Source: BMS3ABIN04 sp964553325
GTDB taxonomy: Bacteria; Bacteroidota; Ignavibacteria; Ignavibacteriales; Melioribacteraceae
NCBI GenBank assembly: GCA_964553325.1
Contig: CAZKKI010000014.1
Coordinates: 1-64,000 of the forward strand
Direction: 5' to 3'
Length of the DNA stretch: 64,000 nucleotides
This document shows, one piece after another, positions 18,538 to 28,081 of the stretch; the stretch's first letter is position 1, and the number at the start of each line of letters is the position of its first letter. Below the pieces are notes generated by a model. The model was not told the DNA's origin and made no database searches. It saw only the letters and a program-made list of their open reading frames with translations. The position numbers and the translations under genes were made by a program.

Positions 18538-19515
18538 TTATTTAGCTTTAGTTTTGTTTGGGACTAAAATTTGGTTATTTGCAAAAGTAGTAATGAAATT
18601 TCCCCATGTTAGGTTGTTCATATTCGGTTTATGATTTCTAGCTCTTCTGATTGCCATCTTTGCAGCGGTTTCCACAACCCATTCGAAATTTTCCTCGCCG
18701 ACTGAATGTAAATCGGCATCCGGTGCCGGGTTACCGAAATCGATTGCGTATGGAATTCCGTCTCTTATTGCAAGCTCAACCGTATTAAAATCGTAACCGA
18801 GGGCATTATTTATTTTCAAAACGTCTTCTTCCATTCTTTTCAATAATCTTGCTTCGACGGGTTTGGGATTTCGTACATACCGGAGGTGATGCGGTTGATT
18901 CGGATCGTATTGCATTATTCTAACATCCCGTCTATCCAAACAATAACATCTGAAATAATCGGTAAATTCAATTGCTTCTTGCAACATCATAACCAATGTT
19001 CCGGTGGAGTTGTAAATTTTGAAAAATTCTTCTTTATCGTGAATTTTATATACATTCTTCCAACCGCCGCCGGCAAAGGGTTTGAAAAACGCCGGAAATC
19101 CGACATATTCGAAAATACCGTCCCAATCGAGCGGATATTCCAAATTTCTCATCGACATTTCATTCGTATCCGGCGGATGCTGATTAGAAGGAAGCAAAAC
19201 GGTTTTCGGAACGTGCACATTAATTTTGGTTGCGAGCGCGTTGTTGAAAAATTTTTCATCGGCACTCCACCAAAACGGATTGTTAATTACCGCCGTACCG
19301 GTTAACGCTGCATTTTTCAAATAACTTCTGTAAAACGGAATATCCTGCGAAATTCTATCGATTATTACATCATATTCAACCGGCTCACCTTGAATTACTT
19401 TGTTTATCTTAACAAATTCGGCTGTAATTCCATTGATTTTTTTGGAATTTATTCTTTCTACAAATGCTTGCGGAAAGGTGTTCTCTTGCCCGAATAAAAT
19501 CCCGATTTTTTTCAT
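18538..19515 (-). CDS. ATP-grasp (RimK-like) ligase of unknown product
   Basis: 325 aa, first gene of the ligase operon. Pre-ATP-grasp domain at 1-~85 (KKIGILFGQENTFPQAFVERI). ATP-binding: K145 in FFKPFAGGGWKNV, glycine loop 148-150, adenine hinge MLQEAIEF (177-184). Metal ligands: E247 in NTVELAI, D259 and N262 in YAIDFGNPAPD. All required catalytic positions look present. It would form an amide/peptide bond via an acylphosphate. Gene order suggests the three ligases act in sequence on one compound. Confidence 0.85.
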   Translation of the reverse strand: MKKIGILFGQENTFPQAFVERINSKKINGITAEFVKINKVIQGEPVEYDVIIDRISQDIPFYRSYLKNAALTGTAVINNPFWWSADEKFFNNALATKINVHVPKTVLLPSNQHPPDTNEMSMRNLEYPLDWDGIFEYVGFPAFFKPFAGGGWKNVYKIHDKEEFFKIYNSTGTLVMMLQEAIEFTDYFRCYCLDRRDVRIMQYDPNQPHHLRYVRNPKPVEARLLKRMEEDVLKINNALGYDFNTVELAIRDGIPYAIDFGNPAPDADLHSVGEENFEWVVETAAKMAIRRARNHKPNMNNLTWGNFITTFANNQILVPNKTKAK

Positions 19516-19667
19516 TACACTTTGGTCCCTGCATTAATTCGAAAATAAGAGGAAGGGTATAAAATAAATTAGCGGAAATATAAAAAAGTTACGGTTTAAT
19601 TTCACATTTTTTTTATTTCAAAGTGATTTTTGTTTATATCCAGAAAATGTTATTCATAAAAATAAAA

Positions 19668-19700
19668 AACCGCCTTTCCGTTATTAACGAAAAGACGGTA
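19668..19700 (-). terminator. Terminator of the PFOR/DHOD-like operon
   Basis: On the minus strand, ACCGTCTTTTCGTTA pairs (a few wobbles/mismatches) with TAACGGAAAGGCGGT, followed by a TTTTTTATTTTTA tract, 23 bp after the stop of the dihydroorotate dehydrogenase-like gene. Confidence 0.75.
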
Positions 19701-19722
19701 AAAATACGGGGAGACAAATAGA

Positions 19723-20721
19723 TTAGAAATTAGGTTCGTAACTTTGAAGTAATTTCATATAATTTGCTCTCTCGAAAGCGGCCGGTTCGCTAACCGATTT
19801 TTGACTCATACTTCCTTTCATTAAGTCAATCGAATCGTATTCGTGCTCCTCCATCCAATTTTCCAAATCTTTCAGTATTTCGGATATTCTACCTATTCCG
19901 TTCTTAAGAAGTTCGGAAGCCATCATAGCAACATCGCCGCCTGCCATCATAATTTTTAGCACATCCAGATGATTATGAATTCCGCTTGTAGCCGCTAAAC
20001 TTGCTTGGACTTGTCCATACAAAATTGCAATCCACCGCAATGGTAATCTCATTTCCCAATTGTTGCTTAATTCGAGATTAGGTACGACTTCCAACTTATC
20101 CAAATCGAAATCTGGTTGGTAAAATCGGTTAAACAATACCAAAGCGTTTGCACCGGCATGATCTAACTTTTTAGCCATATTCGCCATTGAAGTAAAGAAC
20201 GGACTAAGTTTAATGGCAACGGGAATCGTTACGTTTTCTTTAACCGCTTTAAGCGTATCGATATACATATTTTCAATTTCCGAACCGGTGATATTCGGAT
20301 TCGTCGGAATGTAATAAACGTTAAGCTCAATTGCGTCGGCGCCGGCATCTTGAATATTTTTTGCGTATTTAGCCCATCCGCCGCTGCTTACTCCGTTTAA
20401 ACTTCCGATTATCGGAATATCGACCGCTTTTTTCAAATTTGCAATATGATCCAAATATTCGTACGGACCCATTTTAAATTCTTCTGGCTCCGGAAAATAA
20501 GTGGTTGCCTCGGCATAACTTTCGGCATGGAAATTAAGATAATGATCAAGCTCGCCCGTTTCGTGCGTAATTTGTTCTTCGAACAAAGAGTAAACAACAA
20601 CCGCCGAAGCACCGGCATCTTCCATCGCTTTTACCGTATCAACGTGCTCCGATAACGGAGAAGCCGAAGGGACAATCGGATTTTTTAATTTCAATCCCAT
20701 GTATGTTGTTGATAAATCCAT
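19723..20721 (-). CDS. Dihydroorotate dehydrogenase-like flavoprotein
   Basis: 332 aa TIM-barrel of the DHOD family. MDLSTTYMGLKLKNPIVPSASPLS is the typical first strand; GSLNGVSSGGWAKYAKNIQDAGADAIELNVYYIPTNP, IPVAIKLSPFFTSMANMAKKLDHAGANALVLFNRF and AATSGIHNHLDVLKIMMAGGDVAMMAS are the FMN-site blocks. In true PyrD a catalytic Cys or Ser and a substrate-binding set follow NNRF-type motifs; here the protein belongs to the PFOR-associated DHOD-like branch, so a role other than pyrimidine synthesis is likely. It lies 55 bp downstream of nifJ on the same strand, separated by a small hairpin. Confidence 0.88.
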   Translation of the reverse strand: MDLSTTYMGLKLKNPIVPSASPLSEHVDTVKAMEDAGASAVVVYSLFEEQITHETGELDHYLNFHAESYAEATTYFPEPEEFKMGPYEYLDHIANLKKAVDIPIIGSLNGVSSGGWAKYAKNIQDAGADAIELNVYYIPTNPNITGSEIENMYIDTLKAVKENVTIPVAIKLSPFFTSMANMAKKLDHAGANALVLFNRFYQPDFDLDKLEVVPNLELSNNWEMRLPLRWIAILYGQVQASLAATSGIHNHLDVLKIMMAGGDVAMMASELLKNGIGRISEILKDLENWMEEHEYDSIDLMKGSMSQKSVSEPAAFERANYMKLLQSYEPNF

Positions 20722-20753
20722 TTTAACTCCTCACTTTTTCAAATTTTTAATTC

Positions 20754-20771
20754 GGCGGCATTCAAGCCGCC
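20754..20771 (-). other. Hairpin between nifJ and the DHOD-like gene
   Basis: GGCGGC and GCCGCC form a perfect 6-bp GC stem around a 6-nt loop, directly after the nifJ stop. No strong T-tract follows on the minus strand, so it may be a processing or attenuation element that lowers expression of the downstream gene rather than a full terminator. Confidence 0.5.
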
Positions 20772-20776
20772 TTTAA

Positions 20777-23700
20777 TTATTTGTTGTCTTCGGTTTCTTC
20801 TTTTTTATTTTCTACGAAGTTTGTGTAATCCATTGCTGCCATGTGACTGTAGATTTTCCAGACTTCCTTAACATGCTCTTGAGCCGCATCCAACAATTGC
20901 GCTGCGCGCTCCGGATGTGATTTCGTAAGCATTTTAAATCTGGTTTCGCGATATACGTATTCTTTCAATGGAATCTTCGGACCTTTGTAATCGAGTTTCA
21001 ACGGATTCTTTCCTTTTTCGATATTCAACGGATTGTATCTGAACATCGGCCAGTAACCGGATTCAACCGCTAATTTCTGATGTTCGAATCCCTTTGCCAT
21101 ATTCATACCGAATGCAATACAATGGCTGTAGGCAATGATGATCGACGGACCGTCGAACCTTTCGGCTTCAATGAATGCTCTGACGGTTTGCAAATCGTTA
21201 GCGCCCATTGCAACTTGAGCTACATAAACATTTCCGTAACTCATTGCCATTCTCGCCAAATCCTTTTTCGGTATTGGTTTACCGGCAGCGGCAAATTTTG
21301 CAACAGCGCCAAGCGATGTGGCTTTAGATTGTTGTCCACCGGTATTCGAGTATACTTCGGTATCGAGCACCAAAATATTTACGTTCTTTCCGGATGCCAG
21401 TACGTGATCCAAACCGCCGTAACCGATATCGTATGCCCAACCGTCGCCACCGATAATCCAAACGGATCTGGTTACAAGGTAATCGATAATCGATAACAGC
21501 TCTTTGGCTTCCGGTTTATCCAGTTTTTCGAGAATAGTTTTTAATTTGGCAACTCTTTCTCTCTGTTCTTTAATTTCTATTTCGGTTTTCTGCGGAGCGG
21601 TTATTATTTCTTCAACCAATTCCGCACCAACGTCTTCTTTTAATTGAGTCAACAATTCGCGTGCAAAATCACTTTCCCTATCGATTGCAAGTCGTAATCC
21701 CAAACCGAATTCGGCATTATCTTCGAACAAGGAGTTATTCCACGAAGGACCTCTTCCCTCTTTGTTAACCGCCCACGGAGTTGTGGGCAAGTTACCGCCG
21801 TAAATTGAGGAGCAACCCGTAGCATTTGCAATTACGGCTCTATCGCCGAATAATTGGGAAACCAATTTAACATACGGGGTTTCACCGCAACCCGGACATG
21901 CGCCGGAAAATTCGAATAACGGTTCAAGTAACTGACTACCGGCAACCGTATCGATTTTAAGTTTTGTTCTGTCGTATTCCGGCAGTTCAAGGAAAAAGTC
22001 GAAGTTTTCTCTTTCTTTTTCCCGTAACGGAATTTGCGGTGCCATATTAATTGCTTTTCTTTTAACTTCTTTTTTATCTTTCGCGGGACACACTTCAACG
22101 CATAGTTGGCAACCCGTGCAATCTTCAACCGCAACTTGAATTGTGTAAGCTTTACCTTTATCTTCCTTGCCTCTTGCTTCCATCCATTTGAAAGTTTCGG
22201 GAGCGTTTTGCGTCAATTCCATGTCGTACACCTTAGCCCTTATTGCGGCATGCGGACAAGCAATAACGCACTTGTTACACTGAATACACAGATCCGGCTC
22301 CCAAACCGGAACTTCCAAAGCGATGTTCCGTTTTTCCCATTTGGCGGTTGCCGATGGATATGTTCCGTCGGCAGGTAATTTACTAACCGGAATATCATCG
22401 CCTCTACCTGCAATCATCATCGCCTCAACTTCCCGAACGAATTCCGGAGCTTTCGGTGAAACAACAGGCGGTAATTCGATGGAGCTGGTAACTTCCTTCG
22501 GATAATCGATTTTATTCAAATGAGCCAATGTTTCATCTACCGCGGCAAAGTTTTTCTGTACTATGCTTTCACCTTTGCTTCCGTAAGTTTTTTGAATGGC
22601 ATCTTTGATTTTTTGAATGGCTTCGTCTTTCGGAAGGATTCCCGAAATAGCAAAGAAGCAAGTTTGCATTATCGTATTGATTCTTACACCCATTCCGGTT
22701 TTCTTGGCAACATCGTAAGCGTCGATAACATAAAATTCCAAATTCTTGCTGATTATTTGATCTTGTACTTTCTTGGGTAACTGGTTCCAAACCTCTTCCG
22801 TTTTGAAGGGCGAATTCAACAAGAAAGTTCCGCCGTTTTTAATTTTTTCCAATACGTCGAATCTTTCCATCAAAGTAAATTGATGGCAAGCTACAAAATC
22901 GGCTTCCTGAATCAAATAAGTAGAATGTATCGGGTTTTTGCCGAAACGCAAGTGTGATATTGTTGACGAACCGGATTTTTTGGAATCGTAAACAAAATAT
23001 CCTTGCGCAAAATTATCTGTTTCTTCGCCGATTATTTTAATAGAATTTTTATTCGCGCCGACCGTTCCGTCCGAGCCCAGTCCGAAAAACATACATTTGG
23101 TAGCGTTTTTATCTTCGATTACGAAATTCTTATCAAATTCCAAACTTGTGTTCGTAACATCATCATATATTCCAACCGTAAAATGATTTTTCGGTTCTTC
23201 TTTTTTCAAATTATCGAATACGGCTTTAACCATAGCCGGTGTAAATTCTTTTGACGATAGACCGTAACGTCCTCCCACAATTTTCGGCATTTTATCGAAA
23301 GGTTTATCATCGCCGTGCATTGCTTCGGAAAATGCCGTAACAACATCCAGATACATCGGTTCGCCAAGTGCACCGGGTTCTTTCGTCCTGTCGAGAACAG
23401 CAATGGATTCAACTGTTTTCGGTAAAGCGGCAAATAAATGTTTTGCGGAAAACGGTCTGTACAACCTTACTTTCAATACGCCGACTTTTTCTTCCATGTT
23501 TTCGCTCATGTACTTAACCGTTTCTTCTACCGTTTCGCCGCCCGATCCCATGATAACAATAACCCTTTTGGCATCCGGGGCACCGTAATAATCGAATAAA
23601 TGATATTGTCTTCCTGTAATCTCGGCAAATTCATCCATTGCTTTCTGAACAATATCGGGAGCGGCAAGATAGTATTTATTTACGGTTTCTCTTCCTTGGA

Positions 23701-24376
23701 AATAAACATCGGGATTTTGGGAAGTACCACGAATAAAGGGATTATCGGGATTCATCGCTCTTTTACGATGTTCGTGCACAAACTTGTTATCGATTAATTT
23801 TTTGAGTTCCTCGGTTGTAAGCTCATCGATTTTTTGAACTTCGTGCGAAGTTCTGAAACCGTCGAAAAAGTGTACGAAAGGAATCCTCGATTCGATGCTG
23901 GCTTTGTGCGTAATTGCAGCCAAATCTTGCACTTCTTGAACCGAGCCGGAAGCCATCAATCCGAATCCCGTTTGTCTAACTTGCATTACGTCACTATGAT
24001 CACCGAAAATCGACAAAGCTTGTGCGGCAAGCGAACGAGCCGAAACATGGAAAACAGCCGGAGTTAATTCACCGGCAATTTTGTACATATTCGGAATCAT
24101 TAACAAAAGTCCTTGCGAAGCGGTAAAAGTTGTAGACAAAGCTCCGCCTTGCAGAGAACCGTGTATGGCGCCGGAAGCTCCTCCTTCGCTTTGCATTTCA
24201 GTTACGGAAGGCACTGTACCCCAAATATTTTTCTTTCCGGCAGCCGACCAAGCATCCGACATTTCACCCATTCCGGATGACGGAGTAATCGGATAAATTG
24301 CTATTACCTCACTCAACTGATAGGCAATTTTGGCTGCCGCCTCGTTTCCATCGATTGTTATTTTTCTGTGTTCCAT
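20777..24376 (-). CDS. nifJ: Pyruvate:ferredoxin (flavodoxin) oxidoreductase
   Basis: 1199 aa, all domains fused as in the homodimeric PFOR. It converts pyruvate + CoA to acetyl-CoA + CO2 and reduces ferredoxin. Domain order: pyruvate-binding N domain (YPITPSSGMGE near residue 29), domain II (~250-400), gamma domain (GLGSDGTVGANKNSIKIIGE, ~430), EKR, two 4Fe-4S motifs (CIQCNKCVIACPHA and CTGCQLCVEVCPA), then the TPP domain with GACPGCGETPY, GCSSIYGGNLPTTPW and GDGWAYDIGYGGLDHVLASG, NTGGQQSKAT. Indicates anaerobic or low-oxygen ferredoxin metabolism. Followed by a DHOD-like partner. Confidence 0.98.
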   Translation of the reverse strand: MEHRKITIDGNEAAAKIAYQLSEVIAIYPITPSSGMGEMSDAWSAAGKKNIWGTVPSVTEMQSEGGASGAIHGSLQGGALSTTFTASQGLLLMIPNMYKIAGELTPAVFHVSARSLAAQALSIFGDHSDVMQVRQTGFGLMASGSVQEVQDLAAITHKASIESRIPFVHFFDGFRTSHEVQKIDELTTEELKKLIDNKFVHEHRKRAMNPDNPFIRGTSQNPDVYFQGRETVNKYYLAAPDIVQKAMDEFAEITGRQYHLFDYYGAPDAKRVIVIMGSGGETVEETVKYMSENMEEKVGVLKVRLYRPFSAKHLFAALPKTVESIAVLDRTKEPGALGEPMYLDVVTAFSEAMHGDDKPFDKMPKIVGGRYGLSSKEFTPAMVKAVFDNLKKEEPKNHFTVGIYDDVTNTSLEFDKNFVIEDKNATKCMFFGLGSDGTVGANKNSIKIIGEETDNFAQGYFVYDSKKSGSSTISHLRFGKNPIHSTYLIQEADFVACHQFTLMERFDVLEKIKNGGTFLLNSPFKTEEVWNQLPKKVQDQIISKNLEFYVIDAYDVAKKTGMGVRINTIMQTCFFAISGILPKDEAIQKIKDAIQKTYGSKGESIVQKNFAAVDETLAHLNKIDYPKEVTSSIELPPVVSPKAPEFVREVEAMMIAGRGDDIPVSKLPADGTYPSATAKWEKRNIALEVPVWEPDLCIQCNKCVIACPHAAIRAKVYDMELTQNAPETFKWMEARGKEDKGKAYTIQVAVEDCTGCQLCVEVCPAKDKKEVKRKAINMAPQIPLREKERENFDFFLELPEYDRTKLKIDTVAGSQLLEPLFEFSGACPGCGETPYVKLVSQLFGDRAVIANATGCSSIYGGNLPTTPWAVNKEGRGPSWNNSLFEDNAEFGLGLRLAIDRESDFARELLTQLKEDVGAELVEEIITAPQKTEIEIKEQRERVAKLKTILEKLDKPEAKELLSIIDYLVTRSVWIIGGDGWAYDIGYGGLDHVLASGKNVNILVLDTEVYSNTGGQQSKATSLGAVAKFAAAGKPIPKKDLARMAMSYGNVYVAQVAMGANDLQTVRAFIEAERFDGPSIIIAYSHCIAFGMNMAKGFEHQKLAVESGYWPMFRYNPLNIEKGKNPLKLDYKGPKIPLKEYVYRETRFKMLTKSHPERAAQLLDAAQEHVKEVWKIYSHMAAMDYTNFVENKKEETEDNK

Positions 24377-24605
24377 CTATTCCACTCCATTAATGATTGA
24401 ATACATTTTTTCCAATATTCGTTTTACGGCAAATATTAAGCCAACAAAATATAACGAAAAATATTTGTTTTTGATTAGTTTATGCCATAAAAAAGATATG
24501 TGAGCCTTTTATCTCTTACTTCTTGGAAATAAGACCTCAAGTTCTCTTATTTTTAAGAATACCGGGTTTTTCTTTCTATTTTTTTAAACGACGGTTCAAG
24601 AAATT

Positions 24606-26216
24606 TTACTTCGAATCAATCATTGTCAAAGTATCCCTTAAAACTCCAAGCGATCTTTGACTAAGTAAATCAATTTTGATTAAACCCAAATCTTCCACCG
24701 GGTACATATCGGGCTGGGTAATTATTAAACCGAGACCTTTGTTCTTGGCATATTCAAGCGCAACGTAATTTGTAATCGGTTGGGGTGTAATAATAATTCC
24801 GCCGGGATGAATGCTGCGGTGGCGCGGGAAGCCGGAAATTCGGGAGGCTAATTTTATAATTGTTTGCCACGGTTCACCTTTGAAATCGAGAGATCGGGCT
24901 TCGGGAAATTTTTTGTGCAACTCGGGCAAATTTTTTGCGCTCGTCCACGGAATAAATTTGCTGAATTTCGATATTTCGCTTTCCGCTATGCCGAAAGTTT
25001 TGGCAACTTCCCTAAAAGCCGAACGAGCCCGGAAAGTTACCGTTGTGGAAATCATTGCCACGTGGTTGTATCCGTATTTTTCAAAAACATATTTGATAAT
25101 TTCGTCCCGCTCTTTCCACGAAAAATCAATATCGATATCCGGGGGATTTGTACGGCCTTTGTTCAGGAACCGCTCGAAATATAAATTGTGTTTTATGGGA
25201 TCGACTTCGGTTATTCCGAGACAGTACGAAACCAAACTATCGGCCGCCGAGCCGCGCCCCACGGTAAGCATGTTACGCCGTTTCGCTTCTTGCAAAATAT
25301 CCCAAACAATCAAAAAGTAATCCGAAAAATTTAATTCGCCAATCACTTCCAATTCGTATTGCAACCGTTTTATCGCTATTTCGGGAATCGGTTTGTATCT
25401 CTCCTCCAATCCGCGGAAGGCAACTTTCGCCAAATAAGAAAACGGTGTTTCGTCTTTCGGAAGGTTATAAGAGGGAAATTTGTATTTTCCGAATTCCAGA
25501 TCGACATTGCACTCGGAAGCAATAAAATCGGCGTTCCACATTGCCTCGGGCAATGTTTTCCAAACCGAGTTCAGTTCGGCCGGCGTTTTCAAATAAAATT
25601 CTTCGTCAACCAAATCGGTTTCGTTCAAATTCACAACGGTTGTATTTTTTTGAATTGCCCTCACTACTTTGTGCAAAATATAATCTTCCTTTTTAAGGAA
25701 ATAAGCCGGATGCGTTGCAACTATCCGCAGGTTTTCCTTTTTTGCAAACTCGTAAAGTCTTCTTGTCGTACTTTTTTGTTTTTCCGTTACAAATAATTCA
25801 ACAAACAACCGACTTCTCAATTGCGTTGTAAACTTAAGTTTACTTAACAATTCATACGAGGATGTTAAAACAAACATATTTCCGGAAACCGTGCGAACGG
25901 TTTCGAGCAGAGAGAAATTTTCCTTTAATTTTCTAGCCGTTATTATTTTGCATAATTCGGAATAGCCTTTGTTGTTTTTGGCGATAAAAATCGCGTTGAA
26001 TTTTTTATCGGCCGGATCATCGATAAATCCGCCCAACACCGGTTTGATATTGTTTTCTTCCGCCTCTTTGGCAAATTGGATAAGTCCGGCCATGCTGTTG
26101 GTATCGGTTAAAGCAACGTACTTACTTCCGCTTTTTTTAGCGAATGCTATCAATCCGCTTACGGTTATTGTGCTTTCCAACAAAGAGTAATTGGAGTGGG
26201 CGTGAAGTGTAAACAT
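24606..26216 (-). CDS. Half-length DNA polymerase III alpha-like protein (PHP + palm, fingers missing)
   Basis: 536 aa, whereas DnaE/DnaE2 are ~1000-1200 aa. It carries the PHP domain (HAHSNYSLLES, H5/H7; ALTDTNSMAG, D38; H169) and the palm up to the third catalytic Asp: D360 and D362 in PPDIDIDF and D516 in GLIKIDLLSQRS. GRGSAADSLVSYCLGI and HPGGIIITPQ are conserved. The reading frame then stops; fingers, beta-clamp motif, HhH and OB fold are absent and the 229 bp before nifJ contain no continuation in any frame I could follow. It lies 11 bp after pabB in the same operon direction, near dinB. Possibly a remnant or a deliberately short accessory subunit. Confidence 0.85.
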   Translation of the reverse strand: MFTLHAHSNYSLLESTITVSGLIAFAKKSGSKYVALTDTNSMAGLIQFAKEAEENNIKPVLGGFIDDPADKKFNAIFIAKNNKGYSELCKIITARKLKENFSLLETVRTVSGNMFVLTSSYELLSKLKFTTQLRSRLFVELFVTEKQKSTTRRLYEFAKKENLRIVATHPAYFLKKEDYILHKVVRAIQKNTTVVNLNETDLVDEEFYLKTPAELNSVWKTLPEAMWNADFIASECNVDLEFGKYKFPSYNLPKDETPFSYLAKVAFRGLEERYKPIPEIAIKRLQYELEVIGELNFSDYFLIVWDILQEAKRRNMLTVGRGSAADSLVSYCLGITEVDPIKHNLYFERFLNKGRTNPPDIDIDFSWKERDEIIKYVFEKYGYNHVAMISTTVTFRARSAFREVAKTFGIAESEISKFSKFIPWTSAKNLPELHKKFPEARSLDFKGEPWQTIIKLASRISGFPRHRSIHPGGIIITPQPITNYVALEYAKNKGLGLIITQPDMYPVEDLGLIKIDLLSQRSLGVLRDTLTMIDSK

Positions 26217-26227
26217 GCTGTTATTTT

Positions 26228-28081
26228 TTACGCTTTGTAAATAAGATTGGCTTCGTCGTCGTAAATTTCATCTACGGTAATTTTTTTTCTAACGGAATTG
26301 CACAAGAATATTTCATCGGCGGTTTTCAAATCCTTAATAGTCAAAACCTTTTCTTGCGCGCTTGTTGTTTTCAACAAATGGTTTCTGAAGCAACCGCTCA
26401 ATAACGGTAAGTTGTCCGGAGGAGTGAAATAATTTTCGTCCTTCTTAATAAAAACGTTCGATATTGCGCCCTCGAGCAATTTATTATTGCCGTCGAAAAA
26501 AATCACTTCTGCAAAACCTTTTTTCCGGGCAACCGCCAAATCCGTTTCCCAAGGTCTGTATGTAGTTTTATGAAAATAAAATTTTTCGTCGACCGCGGGT
26601 TTGCGCGGCGCCAACAGTACTTTTATATGTTTGCGGTCTTCTTTTAACTCTTCCGCCGCAATTTTTACGTTTCCCCATTTGGTAAGAGTCAAACGGATTT
26701 TAAACTTTTTGCGGTTCTCTAATTTTGCCGAAATATTTTCCAACGATTCCACCAATTTACTTTCATCGTAGTGAAACAAAAAATAACCGGCGGATTCTTT
26801 TAATCTGTTAAGATGCTCGTCAAGTAAAAAAAATTTTCCGTCTTCAAACAAAATGGTTTCGAGCAGTTCAAAATAGTTTGCGGACTGCGTTAAAAAATTA
26901 CCTTTTAATAAAACCTCGTCGAATTCGTTTTCGGGTGCGCTATCCCAAACGATTCCGCTGCCCAATCCGAATTCCGCTTTCCCGTTTTTCTTTTCGAGCG
27001 TTAAAGTTCTTATTGCAACATTGAAAACGGCTTTTTTGTTTGTTAAAAGTCCGATTGTTCCGGTGTAAATTCCTCTCGGTTCTTTTTCCAAACGATTAAT
27101 AATCTCCATCGTTTTAATTTTGGGCGCGCCGGTAATCGAACCGCACGGGAAAAGATTTTTAATGATTTCACTCGTTTTGTTCTTTTGCAGCTTGCCCGTA
27201 ACGGTTGAAGTCAATTGAAACAACGTTTCGTATTTTTCAACTTCGAAAAGTTTCGGAACATCAACCGAACCGATTTTCGAAATTTTCCCGATATCATTTC
27301 GAAGCAAATCGACAATCATCACGTTTTCCGCCAAATTTTTTTCATCCTTCAAAAGCGTTCGAATTATCGATTCGTCTTCAGTCCGGCTTTTCCCCCTTTT
27401 CGCAGTACCTTTCATCGGTTTACTTTTCACGGTTTCAAAATCGGTTTCGAAAAACAATTCGGGCGAAAACGAAAGAATATAATGCTCGTCCGTATTTAAG
27501 AAAGCAGTGTAAGCCGAAGACTGATTAAATATTCCTTTCAGAAAAAGTGGCTTTAAGTCGTGTTTCTTCAAATTAAACTTAAGTTTTGCGGTATAATTGA
27601 TTTGATAACAATCCCCTTCCGAAATATGTTTTTTTATTTCACTTATTGCGTCGATATAATCCGTTTTCGTACAATTGAGTTTAATATTTTCATACTTAAA
27701 TTGGTTAAATAAATATTTTTCAATATCTATGTGATCAATATCGTCGGAATTTACAACTTCCACATTACGTTTGTCATAAAACACGAACTGCAATGCGGCT
27801 TCGCTTTTTATTTTGCGGAACCGTTTTTGTACATTTTTGTTTTGCAGAAAATAACCTGCTTCGTATGGAATTAACGCTATTCCCATTATGTTTTCGTTTT
27901 GTAACAAATTGTCGGCTTCTTTCAAAACATCATCGATCTCGCGCCGGTTTTCCGCCCTTAAAACGATCTCCGGATATTTCAAAAAATACGATACCGGATT
28001 CCGATAAATAACGGGAGTGTAGAAAAATGCCGAGTTGTTATTTTCCGTAACAAAGTCAAGTATGTCGGTCAGCTTTATCAT
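26228..28081 (-). CDS. pabB: Aminodeoxychorismate synthase component I fused to aminodeoxychorismate lyase (PabB-PabC)
   Basis: 617 aa fusion. Residues ~1-400 are the chorismate-binding domain: KPMKGTAKRG (K224, PabB-type lysine), DLLRNDIGKIS, PCGSITGAPKIKTMEII, EPRGIYTGTIG and FGLGSGIVWDS. Residues ~403-617 are a class IV PLP lyase (PabC): FELLETILFEDGK, DEHLNRLKES, the PLP lysine candidate K505 in FHKTTYRP, and LEGAISNVF. One polypeptide therefore makes aminodeoxychorismate and cleaves it to p-aminobenzoate for folate. Its start overlaps pabA by 4 bp; the amidotransferase partner is thus coupled. Confidence 0.95.
   Translation of the reverse strand: MIKLTDILDFVTENNNSAFFYTPVIYRNPVSYFLKYPEIVLRAENRREIDDVLKEADNLLQNENIMGIALIPYEAGYFLQNKNVQKRFRKIKSEAALQFVFYDKRNVEVVNSDDIDHIDIEKYLFNQFKYENIKLNCTKTDYIDAISEIKKHISEGDCYQINYTAKLKFNLKKHDLKPLFLKGIFNQSSAYTAFLNTDEHYILSFSPELFFETDFETVKSKPMKGTAKRGKSRTEDESIIRTLLKDEKNLAENVMIVDLLRNDIGKISKIGSVDVPKLFEVEKYETLFQLTSTVTGKLQKNKTSEIIKNLFPCGSITGAPKIKTMEIINRLEKEPRGIYTGTIGLLTNKKAVFNVAIRTLTLEKKNGKAEFGLGSGIVWDSAPENEFDEVLLKGNFLTQSANYFELLETILFEDGKFFLLDEHLNRLKESAGYFLFHYDESKLVESLENISAKLENRKKFKIRLTLTKWGNVKIAAEELKEDRKHIKVLLAPRKPAVDEKFYFHKTTYRPWETDLAVARKKGFAEVIFFDGNNKLLEGAISNVFIKKDENYFTPPDNLPLLSGCFRNHLLKTTSAQEKVLTIKDLKTADEIFLCNSVRKKITVDEIYDDEANLIYKA

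Noticed and set aside
26228..28081. Possible frameshift joining pabB and pabC
   Set aside because: The frame is continuous and both halves have intact motifs; fusion PabB-PabC proteins are known, so it is a real fusion.
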